Under the pieces are notes generated by a model that did not search any database, had not been told where the DNA came from, and saw only the letters and a program-made list of their open reading frames with translations. The translations under genes were made by a program, and so were the position numbers. Shown piece by piece: positions 38,699 through 38,798 of a DNA stretch of 38,798 bases. Location: the NCBI RefSeq assembly GCF_014204515.1, contig NZ_JACHLI010000049.1:1-38798 (forward strand), read 5' to 3'. Each line of letters opens with the position of its first letter. Position 1 is the first letter of the stretch. The DNA is from Pseudomonas nitroreducens (GTDB lineage: Bacteria; Pseudomonadota; Gammaproteobacteria; Pseudomonadales; Pseudomonadaceae).

Positions 38699-38798
38699 CT
38701 ACCAGTGGTCTGCTCCCCGCATCTGAGTACAGGGACTCACGCTAATTTTGCTGCCTGTTTGCGCCGCCGAAATTCCCTTGGGGATCGGTAGTTCAAGG
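38699..38798 (-). CDS. 3' end of a gene cut by the window edge
   Basis: A frame open from the edge reads E-L-P-I-P-K-G-I-S-A-A-Q-T-G-S-K-I-S-V and ends G-A-D-H-W before TAG 38699-38701. It is the C-terminus of a reverse-strand gene whose stop lies 4 nt inside the possible CTG start of the next gene, an operon-like overlap. The P-K-G-I-S-A-x-Q stretch also occurs in the short ORF at 25256-25381. Function unknown. Confidence 0.5.
   Translation of the reverse strand, partial: LELPIPKGISAAQTGSKISVSPCTQMRGADHW

Noticed and set aside
38699..38798. A programmed -1 frameshift joining the edge frame to the 406-residue frame
   Set aside because: The edge frame ends normally in a stop close to a possible start of the next gene, and no slippery heptamer is at the junction. 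Two overlapping genes explain it better.
1..38798. tRNA, rRNA, CRISPR arrays, insertion sequences or a replication origin
   Set aside because: No cloverleaf with a CCA-type end, no regularly spaced repeats, no transposase or terminal inverted repeats, and no iteron cluster beyond three 12-mers were found by reading.

Overview
The window looks like part of a large Pseudomonas-type accessory replicon, most likely a conjugative megaplasmid. This is an inference from moderately high GC, Pseudomonas-style strong Shine-Dalgarno sites and GC-rich terminators, several lipoproteins and small inner-membrane proteins, a block of PilV-like prepilin adhesins, and very few recognisable housekeeping genes. 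No rRNA, tRNA, CRISPR array, insertion sequence or integrase was seen. A jumbo phage is less likely because of the prepilins and lipoproteins.

Left block (1-10.6 kb): a small membrane protein, then six complete PilV-like type IV prepilin/adhesin genes. They form two copies of one three-gene cassette (A1-B1-C1 at 741-5274 and A2-B2-C2 at 6097-10578). Genes within a cassette overlap or nearly abut. Each protein has a prepilin leader, a conserved stalk, two tail-fibre-like Y-Y-x-D-P-N repeats and a variable Cys-rich tip. Two small reverse-strand genes lie between the cassettes. The array resembles the output of a PilV shufflon, but is fixed as separate genes rather than generated by inversion.

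10.6-16.5 kb: two hypothetical genes, then a reverse-strand group with four paralogues sharing an N-terminal helical motif. Three of these carry a related 5' leader whose stem arms covary, so it is probably a structured cis-regulatory RNA. A lipoprotein and a candidate Cys-His-Asp papain/transglutaminase-like enzyme complete the group. The enzyme gene is preceded by a promoter and an intrinsic terminator that together define a short RNA or an attenuator.

16.7-25.7 kb: small hypothetical genes; a 428-residue protein behind a possible leader-peptide control region; and a tightly coupled reverse-strand operon (24951 to 19355) encoding a single-pass membrane protein, a lipoprotein, two paralogous proteins of about 425 residues, and a coiled-coil protein with an acidic Ser/Gly/Asp-rich tail. 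A well-formed sigma-70 promoter precedes it.

25.7-34.6 kb: a STAS-like plus winged-helix regulator, an NlpC/P60 lipoprotein, a tandem RNase H protein whose first domain has lost its catalytic acids, a Pro/Ala-rich lipoprotein, and reverse-strand membrane and lipoprotein genes. Two reverse-strand promoters, at 30.8 and 34.3 kb, share a GTGCATT-type element in the -35/-10 spacer. One copy is a perfect 19-bp palindrome, suggesting a common repressor.

Right end (34.6-38.8 kb): a tight six-gene operon containing four paralogous small membrane proteins, converging on a reverse-strand gene of unknown function with an unusual start region. The 3' end of a further reverse-strand gene reaches the window edge.
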